DNA of 31,413 bases from a virus. The stretch is from positions 1-31,413 of the IMG/VR virus record IMGVR_UViG_3300038752_000240, one strand, 5' to 3'. The translations under genes were made by a program, and so were the position numbers. Shown piece by piece: positions 1 through 7,159 of this stretch; positions within the stretch are counted from its first letter, which is position 1, and each line of letters opens with the position of its first letter. Below the pieces are notes generated by a model. The model was not told where the DNA came from. It was given only the letters and a program-made list of their open reading frames with translations, and searched no databases.

Positions 1-27
1 CCTTCAGAACATGTTAATAAAACATAA
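1..27 (+). CDS. 3' end of an upstream gene (partial)
   Basis: Reading from base 1 gives eight sense codons (PSEHVNKT) and then TAA at 25-27. Because genes here are packed on the + strand, this is plausibly the tail of the preceding gene. Another frame stays open to 37, so the frame is not certain, and nothing can be said about function. Confidence 0.3.
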   Translation, partial: PSEHVNKT

Positions 28-30
28 TAA

Positions 31-40
31 CTTATAAAAA
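31..40 (+). promoter_or_regulatory. possible AT-rich promoter element
   Basis: CTTATAAAAA lies in the short gap before the gene at 80 and shares TTATAA with the 9-mer found in the other gaps of this window, but it lacks the left half (TATT becomes AACT). It would leave a leader of about 35 bases. The call rests only on similarity in an AT-rich background. Confidence 0.2.
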
Positions 41-79
41 AAATAGGTGTTAAAGGTTTCAAAATTATAAAATTAAACT

Positions 80-289
80 ATGAGAAATAGAGAGTACTTC
101 TTTCGCAAACTACAGTCTATTCAGACTAAATTAACAGTTATCAATAATATGGTTTCTACTAATAGTAATCCTAGAGATATCAAAAATGAATTAGGTAATA
201 TTAATGATATTGTTGAAGATATTGCTACCCAGCTCGAACGTGAACCCTTAGATGGTAGAGAATTAAACAATACTTCAAATTTACGTTAA
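80..289 (+). CDS. small hypothetical protein (69 aa)
   Basis: I do not recognise a family. The protein is polar and probably mostly helical: a basic N-terminus (MRNREYFFRKLQSIQTKL), an Asn/Ser-rich stretch, and an acidic helix around residues 35-57. There is no signal peptide, TM segment or Cys. The ATG is preceded by A-rich sequence without a Shine-Dalgarno motif, like most starts here. It ends three bases before the HD-domain gene at 293, so the two are probably co-transcribed. Its place at the head of the sigma-factor cluster suggests a small phage accessory protein, but no function can be assigned. Confidence 0.7.
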   Translation: MRNREYFFRKLQSIQTKLTVINNMVSTNSNPRDIKNELGNINDIVEDIATQLEREPLDGRELNNTSNLR

Positions 290-292
290 TAT

Positions 293-1048
293 ATGAGTTT
301 AACAGCAGAACAGATTCAGTCTAATTGGATTGAATTTTTAGGTAACATTGAAAAGTATATTACAGGGGAGCGTAAGCAAAAATTACTTGATTTTTATAAA
401 AAGTATGAGGAAAGAATTTCTCTTATGCCTGCTGCTCATAAAAAGGAATATCATAATTCATTTCCAGGTGGGTATGTTGATCATGTAAATCGTGTTGTTA
501 ATGCATCATTAAAAATTTATGATGTATGGTGTGAGTTTGAAATGGATAGATCTACATTTACTATAGAAGAATTAGTATTTTCAGCTATTAATCATGATTT
601 AGGTAAAATGGGAGATGAAGATAATGCTTCATATATCCCCCAGACTGATAAATGGAGACGTGAAAAGTTAGGTGAAGAATATATGTTTAATAAAGAAGTA
701 CCTTTTTCATCCGTTCCAGATAGGGGATTATTTATGTTACAGTCCCATGGTGTTACTTATACATTTAATGAAATGTTGGCTATTCAAACCCATGATGGTT
801 TATATGATGATGCTAATGCTAAATATTTAAAAGTATTTATGCCAGAACAAAAACCACGTACTAGTTTACCTTATATTTTACATCAGGCTGACTTAATGGC
901 TGCCCGAATAGAATTTGAGAAAGAATGGTTGCCTAAATTTAAACCCTCTTCTACTCCCCCATCTATTAAATCTAATACTTCGGCAAAGAAAAAAGCTTTA
1001 TCATCAGTTAGTAGTTCGGGATTAAAAAATATGTTAGATAATTTATGA
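293..1048 (+). CDS. HD-domain metal-dependent phosphohydrolase
   Basis: The 251-residue protein carries the ligand pattern of the HD superfamily: H64 in a GGYVDHVNRV helix, the H101-D102 pair in INHDLGKMG, H167 in QTHDG, and H197/D200 in LHQADLMAARIE. In this family these residues bind divalent metal and hydrolyse phosphoester bonds in nucleotides or cyclic nucleotides, so a cytoplasmic nucleotide hydrolase is likely; the substrate is unknown. The last about 35 residues are Ser/Lys-rich and probably flexible. The stop overlaps the next start as ATGA (1045-1048), implying translational coupling. HD hydrolases of this sort may adjust nucleotide pools or remove signalling nucleotides; which applies here cannot be read from sequence. 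Confidence 0.85.
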   Translation: MSLTAEQIQSNWIEFLGNIEKYITGERKQKLLDFYKKYEERISLMPAAHKKEYHNSFPGGYVDHVNRVVNASLKIYDVWCEFEMDRSTFTIEELVFSAINHDLGKMGDEDNASYIPQTDKWRREKLGEEYMFNKEVPFSSVPDRGLFMLQSHGVTYTFNEMLAIQTHDGLYDDANAKYLKVFMPEQKPRTSLPYILHQADLMAARIEFEKEWLPKFKPSSTPPSIKSNTSAKKKALSSVSSSGLKNMLDNL

Positions 1049-1356
1049 TTAGTTATATTATAATAGGAATATTAGTTGTAATATTAGGGGTATTAGGATA
1101 TGCTACTCTTAATTTACTACGTAAAAATGAAACAGCAGAAGACCTTATTATAGGTTATTTAGGTTATTTAGAAAGGTTATCACAAGTTATTGAATTAACA
1201 GATGAAAAATTAAAAAAGTTAGACAATAAAGGTTCATTCAAATCAGACGATGAAATAGGTTTTTTCTTTAATCAGGTTATGGAATTACAAAAAATTCTAA
1301 ATGAATTTAATATCAAAACCTTAGATCAGGATGGACCGGATAATAGCCAAACATAA
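1045..1356 (+). CDS. small membrane-anchored protein (103 aa)
   Basis: The N-terminus is a single strong hydrophobic segment, about residues 3-25 (ISYIIIGILVVILGVLGYAT), followed by LLRK. This suggests a single-pass inner-membrane protein with a cytoplasmic, mainly helical and acidic C-terminal domain. There is no cleavable-signal pattern and no recognised domain. It overlaps the HD gene upstream by four bases and the sigma-factor gene downstream by 26 bases, so all three should be translated from one message. A holin-like role cannot be excluded, but one TM followed by a long soluble tail gives no positive support for it. Confidence 0.75.
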   Translation: MISYIIIGILVVILGVLGYATLNLLRKNETAEDLIIGYLGYLERLSQVIELTDEKLKKLDNKGSFKSDDEIGFFFNQVMELQKILNEFNIKTLDQDGPDNSQT

Positions 1357-2104
1357 AGCCCAAAAACAAAAAAGAAGATATTTTACTAAGGATACTGAAA
1401 ATGCAATAGTTAGATATAATAGTAGTAATAATCCTAAGGAAAGAAGTGACATTTATGAGGGCTATATCCATTGGCCCTTTTATAAACTTACGGAGAATAT
1501 AATTCATACCTTTAAATTTTACAATACTGATGTTGAGGATTTAGAAGATTTACAACATGAGATAATTACATTTCTTCTTTCTAAAATCCACTTATTTGAC
1601 CCTTCTAAGGGAGCTAAAGCATATTCTTATTTTGGTACTATAGTAAAAAGATACCTTATAGTTTATAATGAGAAAAATTATAAAAAATTAATTAGTAATT
1701 ATTCATTAAGCCAAAATGATGATAATTCAGCTAATGATGATGCTAATTCTATAGCTTCCCATCCTAAAATGCATTATGAATTAGATTTGGAATGGGGGGA
1801 TTTGTCTTTTAATGGTTATACCCCTAAGGATAGATTATCTTTATTTATGGATTATTATATAGATTATTGTTCCGAAAATTTAGATAATTTATTTCCTAAG
1901 GCCGAGGATGCTAGGGTAGCTGATTGTATATTGGAACTATTTAGAAAAAGAGATAATATAGATGTATTTAATAAAAAAGCTCTTTACATTTACATTAGGG
2001 AAATGATGGATGTTAAAACACCTCAAATAACTAAAAATGCTAAAATATTATATTCTATATTTGATGAAAAATATGAGCAATTTAATAAATTAGGAGGTTT
2101 CTAA
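1331..2104 (+). CDS. 55: gp55-like late-transcription sigma factor
   Basis: This 257-residue protein resembles the T4 gp55 group of highly diverged sigma-70 factors. The core is at about residues 45-115, where a helix rich in acidic residues (DVEDLEDLQHEIITFLLSKI) leads into FDPSKGAKAYSYFGTIVKRYLI. This matches the sigma region 2 style, in which 'FDP..G..aysYf..ivkr' is typical. T4 gp55 is about 185 residues; the extra length is mainly C-terminal. In T4 it binds RNA polymerase core, recognises the TATAAATA late box without a -35 element, and works with the sliding clamp. By inference this protein reads the late promoters of this phage, possibly the AT-rich elements marked in the gaps here. 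The start lies inside the upstream gene; no Shine-Dalgarno sequence is correctly placed. Confidence 0.85.
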   Translation: MDRIIAKHKAQKQKRRYFTKDTENAIVRYNSSNNPKERSDIYEGYIHWPFYKLTENIIHTFKFYNTDVEDLEDLQHEIITFLLSKIHLFDPSKGAKAYSYFGTIVKRYLIVYNEKNYKKLISNYSLSQNDDNSANDDANSIASHPKMHYELDLEWGDLSFNGYTPKDRLSLFMDYYIDYCSENLDNLFPKAEDARVADCILELFRKRDNIDVFNKKALYIYIREMMDVKTPQITKNAKILYSIFDEKYEQFNKLGGF

Positions 2105-2123
2105 TAATATTTCATTTTTTATA

Positions 2124-2132
2124 TATTTATAA
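2124..2132 (+). promoter_or_regulatory. TATTTATAA intergenic element, copy 1
   Basis: An exact TATTTATAA lies in the 33-base gap before the gene at 2138, within ATATATTTATAA (2121-2132). Only five bases separate it from the ATG, so if it were a -10 box in + orientation the transcript would begin at or inside the start codon. It could be a late promoter, a promoter in the opposite direction, or an A/U-rich translation-initiation element. Confidence 0.45.
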
Positions 2133-2137
2133 GAAAA

Positions 2138-2494
2138 ATGGGGTTATTAGATTCCATAATATTTAAAGATAAAAAGTTTTCCGATTTGTTAGAGGAAATC
2201 TATGATCTTCAACAGCAAAAAAATACTCAAGTAACAGCCCTAATTCAAGAGTTAAAACCTTTAGTACAAGAAATAGGTGATGCTACTTTAATAGTTCCTT
2301 TAATTAAAGAATACTTAGAAATAAGTATTAAAAATAATGAACAATTAGTTAAAATGGCTGGTATAGTACAAAGAACTTTACAATCAAGCAGTTCAGGAGA
2401 TGAGTTTGGTTTGTCAGATGAAGAAAAAGAACAGTTACTTAACGGTTTAGAAGGTACCATTAAAGAATTAACTCAGGGGGATGCCAAGGAATAG
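2138..2494 (+). CDS. small helical hypothetical protein (118 aa)
   Basis: The predicted protein is almost wholly helical and acidic, with heptad-like hydrophobic spacing through about residues 14-75 (a YDLQQQKNTQVTALIQELK stretch) and an acidic C-terminal helix around residues 95-118. There are no Cys, TM segments or known motifs. It opens a cluster running to 6388 and overlaps the gp5-like gene by 14 bases, so it is likely translated with it. Position beside baseplate-hub-type genes suggests a small tail or baseplate assembly factor, possibly a chaperone. That is inference from neighbours only. Confidence 0.7.
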   Translation: MGLLDSIIFKDKKFSDLLEEIYDLQQQKNTQVTALIQELKPLVQEIGDATLIVPLIKEYLEISIKNNEQLVKMAGIVQRTLQSSSSGDEFGLSDEEKEQLLNGLEGTIKELTQGDAKE

Positions 2495-3740
2495 AACAGG
2501 TTTATCGTTTTTAAATCCCACTAGAACCATAAACCCTACAAAAGGGGGGGTATTTGCGGCTAGGGTTTTATATACTTTAACCGATAATACTACTGACCCT
2601 GATATATTTTCCCTTATAGGAGAATGGTCAGCCATAGGATCCATATTTTTTAAAAAATTCGATCAATCCGACCCTGCTGATGGTGCCCTTACTGTTAATA
2701 ATTCGGCTAAACCTTTATTTCCTAATTTTAAAAACTATCCCCTAAAAAATGAGGTAGTTTATATTATATCCTTACCTAGTGCTGCAGCTGTACAAGACCC
2801 TAATAGTGTAGAATACTATTATTTCCAATCCATAAATGTATGGAATAGTAACCATCATAATGCATTACCTAATCCATTAAGTAATAATCCCTTACCCCCT
2901 TCTCAACAACAGGATTACCAACAAACCCTAACGGGAGCTGTAAGAAGAGTAACTGATGGAAGTACAGAAATAGAATTAGGTAGTACGTTTATAGAACGTA
3001 CTGATATTAAACCGCTCCAAGCCTTTGAAGGGGATGTAATACATGAAGGTAGATGGGGTCAAAGCTTAAGATTTGGTTCTACTGTAAATAATTCTACTAT
3101 TTTTAATCCTTGGTCCAATGCAGGAGTTAATGGTGATCCCATAACTATTCTAAGAAATAATCAATATAGTGATGGTAAGGATCCATGGATTCCTCAGGTG
3201 GAGGATATAAATAAGGATGAAAGTAGTATTTACCTTACTTCTACTCAAAAAATTCCTATAGAGATAGCCTCTAACTCTTATAAATCATTTGATAAAGGGT
3301 TAGAACCTAAATCTGCTAAGGAATATGCTAATGCTCAAATTATACTAAACTCTGGTAGATTATTATTTAATTCATATAATGATGGAATTCTACTAACTGC
3401 TAATAATTCTATTAATTTAAATTCCCAGGAATCAGTTAATATAGATGCTGATGATGGAGTGTCAGTTGCTGTGGGGAAAGATTCGGAAATAACTTTAGGA
3501 AGTAATGATTTTTCAGTTATTGAACCTATAATCCTGGGGGATAAATTTTTATCTGACATTGAAAGATTAGCCAATATTTTAGTATCATTAGGAACAAACT
3601 TTGAATTAAATCCTATGTTAGTTGAAACTAATGAATCTAATAATGAATTATTAAACATAGGGGGAGATATTAGAAATGCTGCTCAAAATATTTTAAATAA
3701 TATTGAAAATTATAAATCTAAAGTAACTTATTCTAAATAA
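2481..3740 (+). CDS. gp5-like baseplate hub/needle structural protein
   Basis: In this 419-residue protein, residues 85-130 (EVVYIISLPS, then YYYFQSINVWN) look like an OB-fold-type beta region. Residues about 184-227 hold GDVIHEGRWGQSLRFGSTV and GDPITILRN, a pattern I associate with tail-hub/spike proteins of marine T4-like phages. Residues 285-345 are short polar beta repeats (SINLNSQESVNIDADDGVSV, then SEITLGS), as in the triple-stranded beta-helix needle of T4 gp5. The lysozyme domain of T4 gp5 is not evident. The likely role is the central spike under the tail tube. The start ATG follows a G run (CAGGGGG) directly, and the stop shares a base with the next start (TAATG). The assignment to gp5 is by architecture and gene order, not by close identity. 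Confidence 0.6.
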   Translation: MPRNRTGLSFLNPTRTINPTKGGVFAARVLYTLTDNTTDPDIFSLIGEWSAIGSIFFKKFDQSDPADGALTVNNSAKPLFPNFKNYPLKNEVVYIISLPSAAAVQDPNSVEYYYFQSINVWNSNHHNALPNPLSNNPLPPSQQQDYQQTLTGAVRRVTDGSTEIELGSTFIERTDIKPLQAFEGDVIHEGRWGQSLRFGSTVNNSTIFNPWSNAGVNGDPITILRNNQYSDGKDPWIPQVEDINKDESSIYLTSTQKIPIEIASNSYKSFDKGLEPKSAKEYANAQIILNSGRLLFNSYNDGILLTANNSINLNSQESVNIDADDGVSVAVGKDSEITLGSNDFSVIEPIILGDKFLSDIERLANILVSLGTNFELNPMLVETNESNNELLNIGGDIRNAAQNILNNIENYKSKVTYSK

Positions 3741-6388
3741 TGAGTTTTAAATCGTTAATATCAAGACTGTTAAAAACAGGAAGAGATCAAGTTTTTAAAC
3801 TTGATGATATAGCTTTAAGACAAGGTATAACATTAGCGGATCAAGTAGTAGAAACTTTTGAGAATAAAATTGAAAATATAATTGGGTTTCCTCTTCCTAT
3901 AGAATTTAGTATTGATCAATTATTTGGGGAAAAATTAGTAGCCCTAAGTAATAAAACACAAAAAAAAATAACAGATAGAATAGCCGCAAAAGCAGGTGAA
4001 ATACAAGAAAGAAGAACTGAAAGATTAGCAGAAGAAAACTCCAGATCCGCTAGACATGAATCCGAAGTACAAAGAATAAGAGAGGATTATGCTAATAGAT
4101 TAAAAGAAATAGATGATTTATCTAGCAGAGTAACTTTTTCTACTGTTATAGAATTTTCCCCACCTCCTGAAATTGTGTTTATACCTATTCCTACCATACA
4201 AGAAACTAAAGAAGTAGAAAGAGATATAAAACCCTATAAAAAAGAATTTAGAGGTGATTTAGAAAATGCTATATTAAATGGTGATTATAGAGAATTAATA
4301 GAACAAGGAGCTGATACAAGTGATATAGATGTATTAACAAACTCCAGAGTAGAGGTTTCCCAAAATCCTGATATTAAATTTATTTATGCTGAAAATAGGA
4401 TAAAAATAAAGGTTAAAACTAATAAAAAAGGTAAGGAGGCATCTATTACACCCGAAAGAGAAAGAGAACTTAGAAGAACAGCTAGACTTATATATGAAGC
4501 CGATCTGGAGGAGGAAAATAGAATATGGGAAGAAGAAAAACAACAATATAGGGAAGAAGATGGAAAAAGAGTTCCATTAACTCCTGAAGAAAAACAAGCT
4601 AGGAGGCAAGCTAGGGAAGATGCTAGGAAAGCATCCAGAAAAGCTAGACAAGAAGCAAGACAAGCTAGAAGACAACAAAGAGAAGATGAAAGATTAACTC
4701 CTGCAGAAAAACAACTTTTAAGGGCTAATAGAAGGCAAGCTAGAGAAGATGAAAGAAATGCTAGAAGAGATGAAAGAAAAGAGGAAAGGGAGGATAGAAG
4801 AGAGGAAAGAAAAGATAATCAAAAAGCTAGAGAGGATGCTAGAAGATTAAGAAGGAATACTAATAAAGAGGAAAGAAAGAATAAAAGACAATTATTAGAT
4901 GATATTAAAAAGGAAAATGAAAGAAGAATTAACGCAGCTAAAGAAATTAGGGATTTAGAAGAAGCCGAATTTGATAGAGAAATAGATGATATAGAAAAGC
5001 TCTTGGACCAACAAGTTGAATCCGGTGTTATTACTAAAAGTGAAGCTAGACAATTACTAAATGAAATTAAATCTGAACAAAGAATAGAAATAACTGATGC
5101 AAGGAAAGGGATACGAGAAGTAAAACAACAAATACGGAGCGAAAGACGAGATAGAAGAAGATCTGGGAGAGAAGAAAAACCTGATAGAGCAGGAAGAAAC
5201 AAGGGAGGAAGATTTGATACCTCACAATTAACTAATCCTACTCTTGCAAGAAATATTTATCTTCAATCTTATCAATTCCTTCCACAGGAAGATAAGGATA
5301 AGTTAGCTGATGCCGTATTAGAAGTAGAAAAACAATTACAAACTACACTAACTGTTATTTCAAGTATTAGAGCAGCAATAAATGGTGTTAGGATTGTTTT
5401 AAACACATTAAATAAAACAGGTTCTACATTACAAGCAGTATCAGATGGTATTACTCTAGCTACTGATTTAATAACGGCTTTACCCGTTCCGGTTTCGACA
5501 CCTCCAGGAGTCGGTTTACCTGCAAGAATTCTTACTACTCTTTCTAAAACATTGGATGATTTAAGACCCGAAGTAGAAAAAACTAATGATGCTGGAATAA
5601 TTATTGAACAGTCGTCCAGAGGTATAAACAATAAAATAGATGATATTCTGGAAAAATTAGACCCCCTTGTGGATGTTATTACTATTGTAGTAGATATCAT
5701 AACATTCCTTCTTTATATTGCTAGATCGGGAGAATCATCATTGGATGAAATACGAAATGGTTTATCAGAAAATCTTCAAAATACTCTAAATCAATCAGGT
5801 AATTCTAGTAATGCAGGTACTAATGTAGAAGAGGAAGATGATTTATTAGATAGATTATCTCCTAATTCTAACGATCCTTTATTTTATAAAGAATTTAGAC
5901 TTACATTACAATATAGAATAGGAGAAGGAGAATTAACCCAAACTAGGGTTTTAGGGGTTAATGAAACTAATGGAGTATCTTTAGCTACTGATCTTTCATA
6001 TACTAATACACCTGAAGTATTAGTTCAAGAAATAAAATTCCAAATTGATAATTATAATTTAATTTTTGTAAATAATCCTTCCATAAACATAGAAGACCAG
6101 TTACCAACTATAGATTTAGAAAATATTACTCCTATTATTCCATCAGTAGATGTAGAAGGTATAGAAGATATAGACATACCAGGTTTACCTGCACGTTTTA
6201 CTAAAAAACAAATAAGACAAATAAAAGGAAAAGATAGACGTAGTGATAGAAAAGAAAGAAGGGAATTAAGAAAATCTGGAGATTTAACTAGAAGGGAAGC
6301 CAGGAAAGATAGAAAACAAGACAGAAGAGAAAGAAAAGAAATAGCTAAAAGAAGAAAGAAAACTAGAATTCGTAAAAGAGAAAGATAA
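3740..6388 (+). CDS. large Arg/Lys-rich coiled-coil structural protein (882 aa)
   Basis: Residues 1-170 are mixed helix, with a proline-rich segment EFSPPPEIVFIPIPT. Residues about 235-500 are an extreme charged region dominated by R, K, E, D, Q and A (for example QAREDARKASRKARQEAR), predicted as one long helix or coiled coil. Residues about 515-660 are non-polar helices, including a hydrophobic stretch near 645-660 (DVITIVVDIITFLLYI). Residues about 705-770 look like a small beta domain. The last about 60 residues are again R/K-rich, ending RIRKRER. Position between the gp5-like and gp25-like genes suggests a tail/baseplate hub component. A tape-measure-like or DNA-contacting role is conceivable from the charge, but unproven. 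No sequence family could be named with confidence. Confidence 0.65.
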   Translation: MSFKSLISRLLKTGRDQVFKLDDIALRQGITLADQVVETFENKIENIIGFPLPIEFSIDQLFGEKLVALSNKTQKKITDRIAAKAGEIQERRTERLAEENSRSARHESEVQRIREDYANRLKEIDDLSSRVTFSTVIEFSPPPEIVFIPIPTIQETKEVERDIKPYKKEFRGDLENAILNGDYRELIEQGADTSDIDVLTNSRVEVSQNPDIKFIYAENRIKIKVKTNKKGKEASITPERERELRRTARLIYEADLEEENRIWEEEKQQYREEDGKRVPLTPEEKQARRQAREDARKASRKARQEARQARRQQREDERLTPAEKQLLRANRRQAREDERNARRDERKEEREDRREERKDNQKAREDARRLRRNTNKEERKNKRQLLDDIKKENERRINAAKEIRDLEEAEFDREIDDIEKLLDQQVESGVITKSEARQLLNEIKSEQRIEITDARKGIREVKQQIRSERRDRRRSGREEKPDRAGRNKGGRFDTSQLTNPTLARNIYLQSYQFLPQEDKDKLADAVLEVEKQLQTTLTVISSIRAAINGVRIVLNTLNKTGSTLQAVSDGITLATDLITALPVPVSTPPGVGLPARILTTLSKTLDDLRPEVEKTNDAGIIIEQSSRGINNKIDDILEKLDPLVDVITIVVDIITFLLYIARSGESSLDEIRNGLSENLQNTLNQSGNSSNAGTNVEEEDDLLDRLSPNSNDPLFYKEFRLTLQYRIGEGELTQTRVLGVNETNGVSLATDLSYTNTPEVLVQEIKFQIDNYNLIFVNNPSINIEDQLPTIDLENITPIIPSVDVEGIEDIDIPGLPARFTKKQIRQIKGKDRRSDRKERRELRKSGDLTRREARKDRKQDRRERKEIAKRRKKTRIRKRER

Positions 6389-6406
6389 TAATTTTTAATA
6401 TTGTAG

Positions 6407-6415
6407 TATTTATAA
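6407..6415 (+). promoter_or_regulatory. TATTTATAA intergenic element, copy 2
   Basis: An exact TATTTATAA lies in the 38-base gap between 6388 and 6427, 11 bases before the ATG. It precedes the baseplate cluster. Read as a -10 element it would give a very short leader of about 5 bases. Confidence 0.45.
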
Positions 6416-6426
6416 CAAATAATAAG

Positions 6427-6750
6427 ATGAAAGTAGAAAAACTAAAAGATATAATTAAAGAAGCTACTAGAGAGGTTATACATGAGGAATTAAAGGAGAT
6501 TTTACTTGAAGCAGTAAAAAATAGATCTTCTACCCCTATAGTGGAGAATAGAGTAATGTCCCAACCATCAGAGGGTGTAAAAAATAATTTAAGAAGTTCA
6601 TATAAAGATATTTTAGGTGAAACGGCTCAAACTATGACTACCAATAATTTGCAAGGTACTTTTAGACCCCAACCTGGTATGGATTCAGCTAATGGTACTC
6701 TACCCCCAGGTCAGGTTTCTTTAGATCAAATAGGAGCTTTTATAAAATAA
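6427..6750 (+). CDS. small protein with amphipathic N-terminal helix (107 aa)
   Basis: Residues 3-33 form a strongly amphipathic charged helix (LKDIIKEATREVIHEELKEI) with [L/I]-x-E tripeptides. The remainder is polar, Gly/Pro/Asn/Gln-rich and probably disordered. Similar helices recur in several proteins of the 26.8-29 kb region. In T4-like phages such N-termini often belong to prohead-core or internal proteins, so this may be an assembly or scaffold-type protein. Its gene opens the baseplate block, five bases before gp25, so a baseplate assembly role is equally possible. The function is unassigned. Confidence 0.65.
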   Translation: MKVEKLKDIIKEATREVIHEELKEILLEAVKNRSSTPIVENRVMSQPSEGVKNNLRSSYKDILGETAQTMTTNNLQGTFRPQPGMDSANGTLPPGQVSLDQIGAFIK

Positions 6751-6754
6751 GTAA

Positions 6755-7159
6755 ATGGCTAATATAGTTCAAAAGAGATTTCCCCTTGACATAAGTCAAA
6801 GAACTGGTATAGGATTTAATTTTCCTATAGATGGTCCTGCCGTCTTCAACCAAACTTTTGAAACTAGAGAACAAATAAAAGCTAATTTATTAAATTATTT
6901 ATTAACAAACCAGGGTGAAAGGGTTTTCAACCCTAATTTTGGGGCTGATTTAAGACTTTTATTATTTGATTTTCAATCTTCAGCATCAGAAGATTTACAA
7001 GAAATATTACAGGATAAGGTCAAAGAACTTTTTCCTACCGTTAACATAGAACAATTTGAGTTAAATAGATTAGAAGACCAACATACCATTCAATTATCCA
7101 TAGTTTATTCTATACAAAGTTTTGGTATTTCAGATTCCATAAGCATTAATTTATCATAA
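6755..7159 (+). CDS. 25: baseplate wedge protein, gp25/GpW family
   Basis: The 134-residue length matches T4 gp25 (132). Residues about 48-63 hold the family signature LTNQGERVFNPNFG, preceded by a helix (TREQIKANLLNYLL) and followed by LRLLLFDF. The C-terminal beta strands (HTIQLSIVYSIQSFG) complete the small lysozyme-like fold that lacks catalysis in this family. In the T4 baseplate gp25 sits in the wedge and nucleates sheath polymerisation. The next gene is gp6-like and overlaps by one base (TAATG), which is the conserved 25-6 order. This is one of the firmest assignments in the window. Confidence 0.93.
   Translation: MANIVQKRFPLDISQRTGIGFNFPIDGPAVFNQTFETREQIKANLLNYLLTNQGERVFNPNFGADLRLLLFDFQSSASEDLQEILQDKVKELFPTVNIEQFELNRLEDQHTIQLSIVYSIQSFGISDSISINLS

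Noticed and set aside
3206-3213. TATAAATA as a late promoter (also at 7188-7195)
   Set aside because: Both are inside genes, encode ordinary codons, and are not followed by a cluster start; chance occurrences are expected in DNA this AT-rich.
4819-5202. 127-codon minus-strand frame rich in Leu/Ser/Phe
   Set aside because: It is the antisense shadow of the Arg/Glu/Lys-rich coiled-coil region: reverse-complemented AGA/GAA codons read as Ser/Leu/Phe. It is not a membrane protein gene.
5272-5700. 142-codon minus-strand frame
   Set aside because: Antisense to the hydrophobic helices of the 882-residue protein; no independent start signal or gene neighbourhood on that strand.
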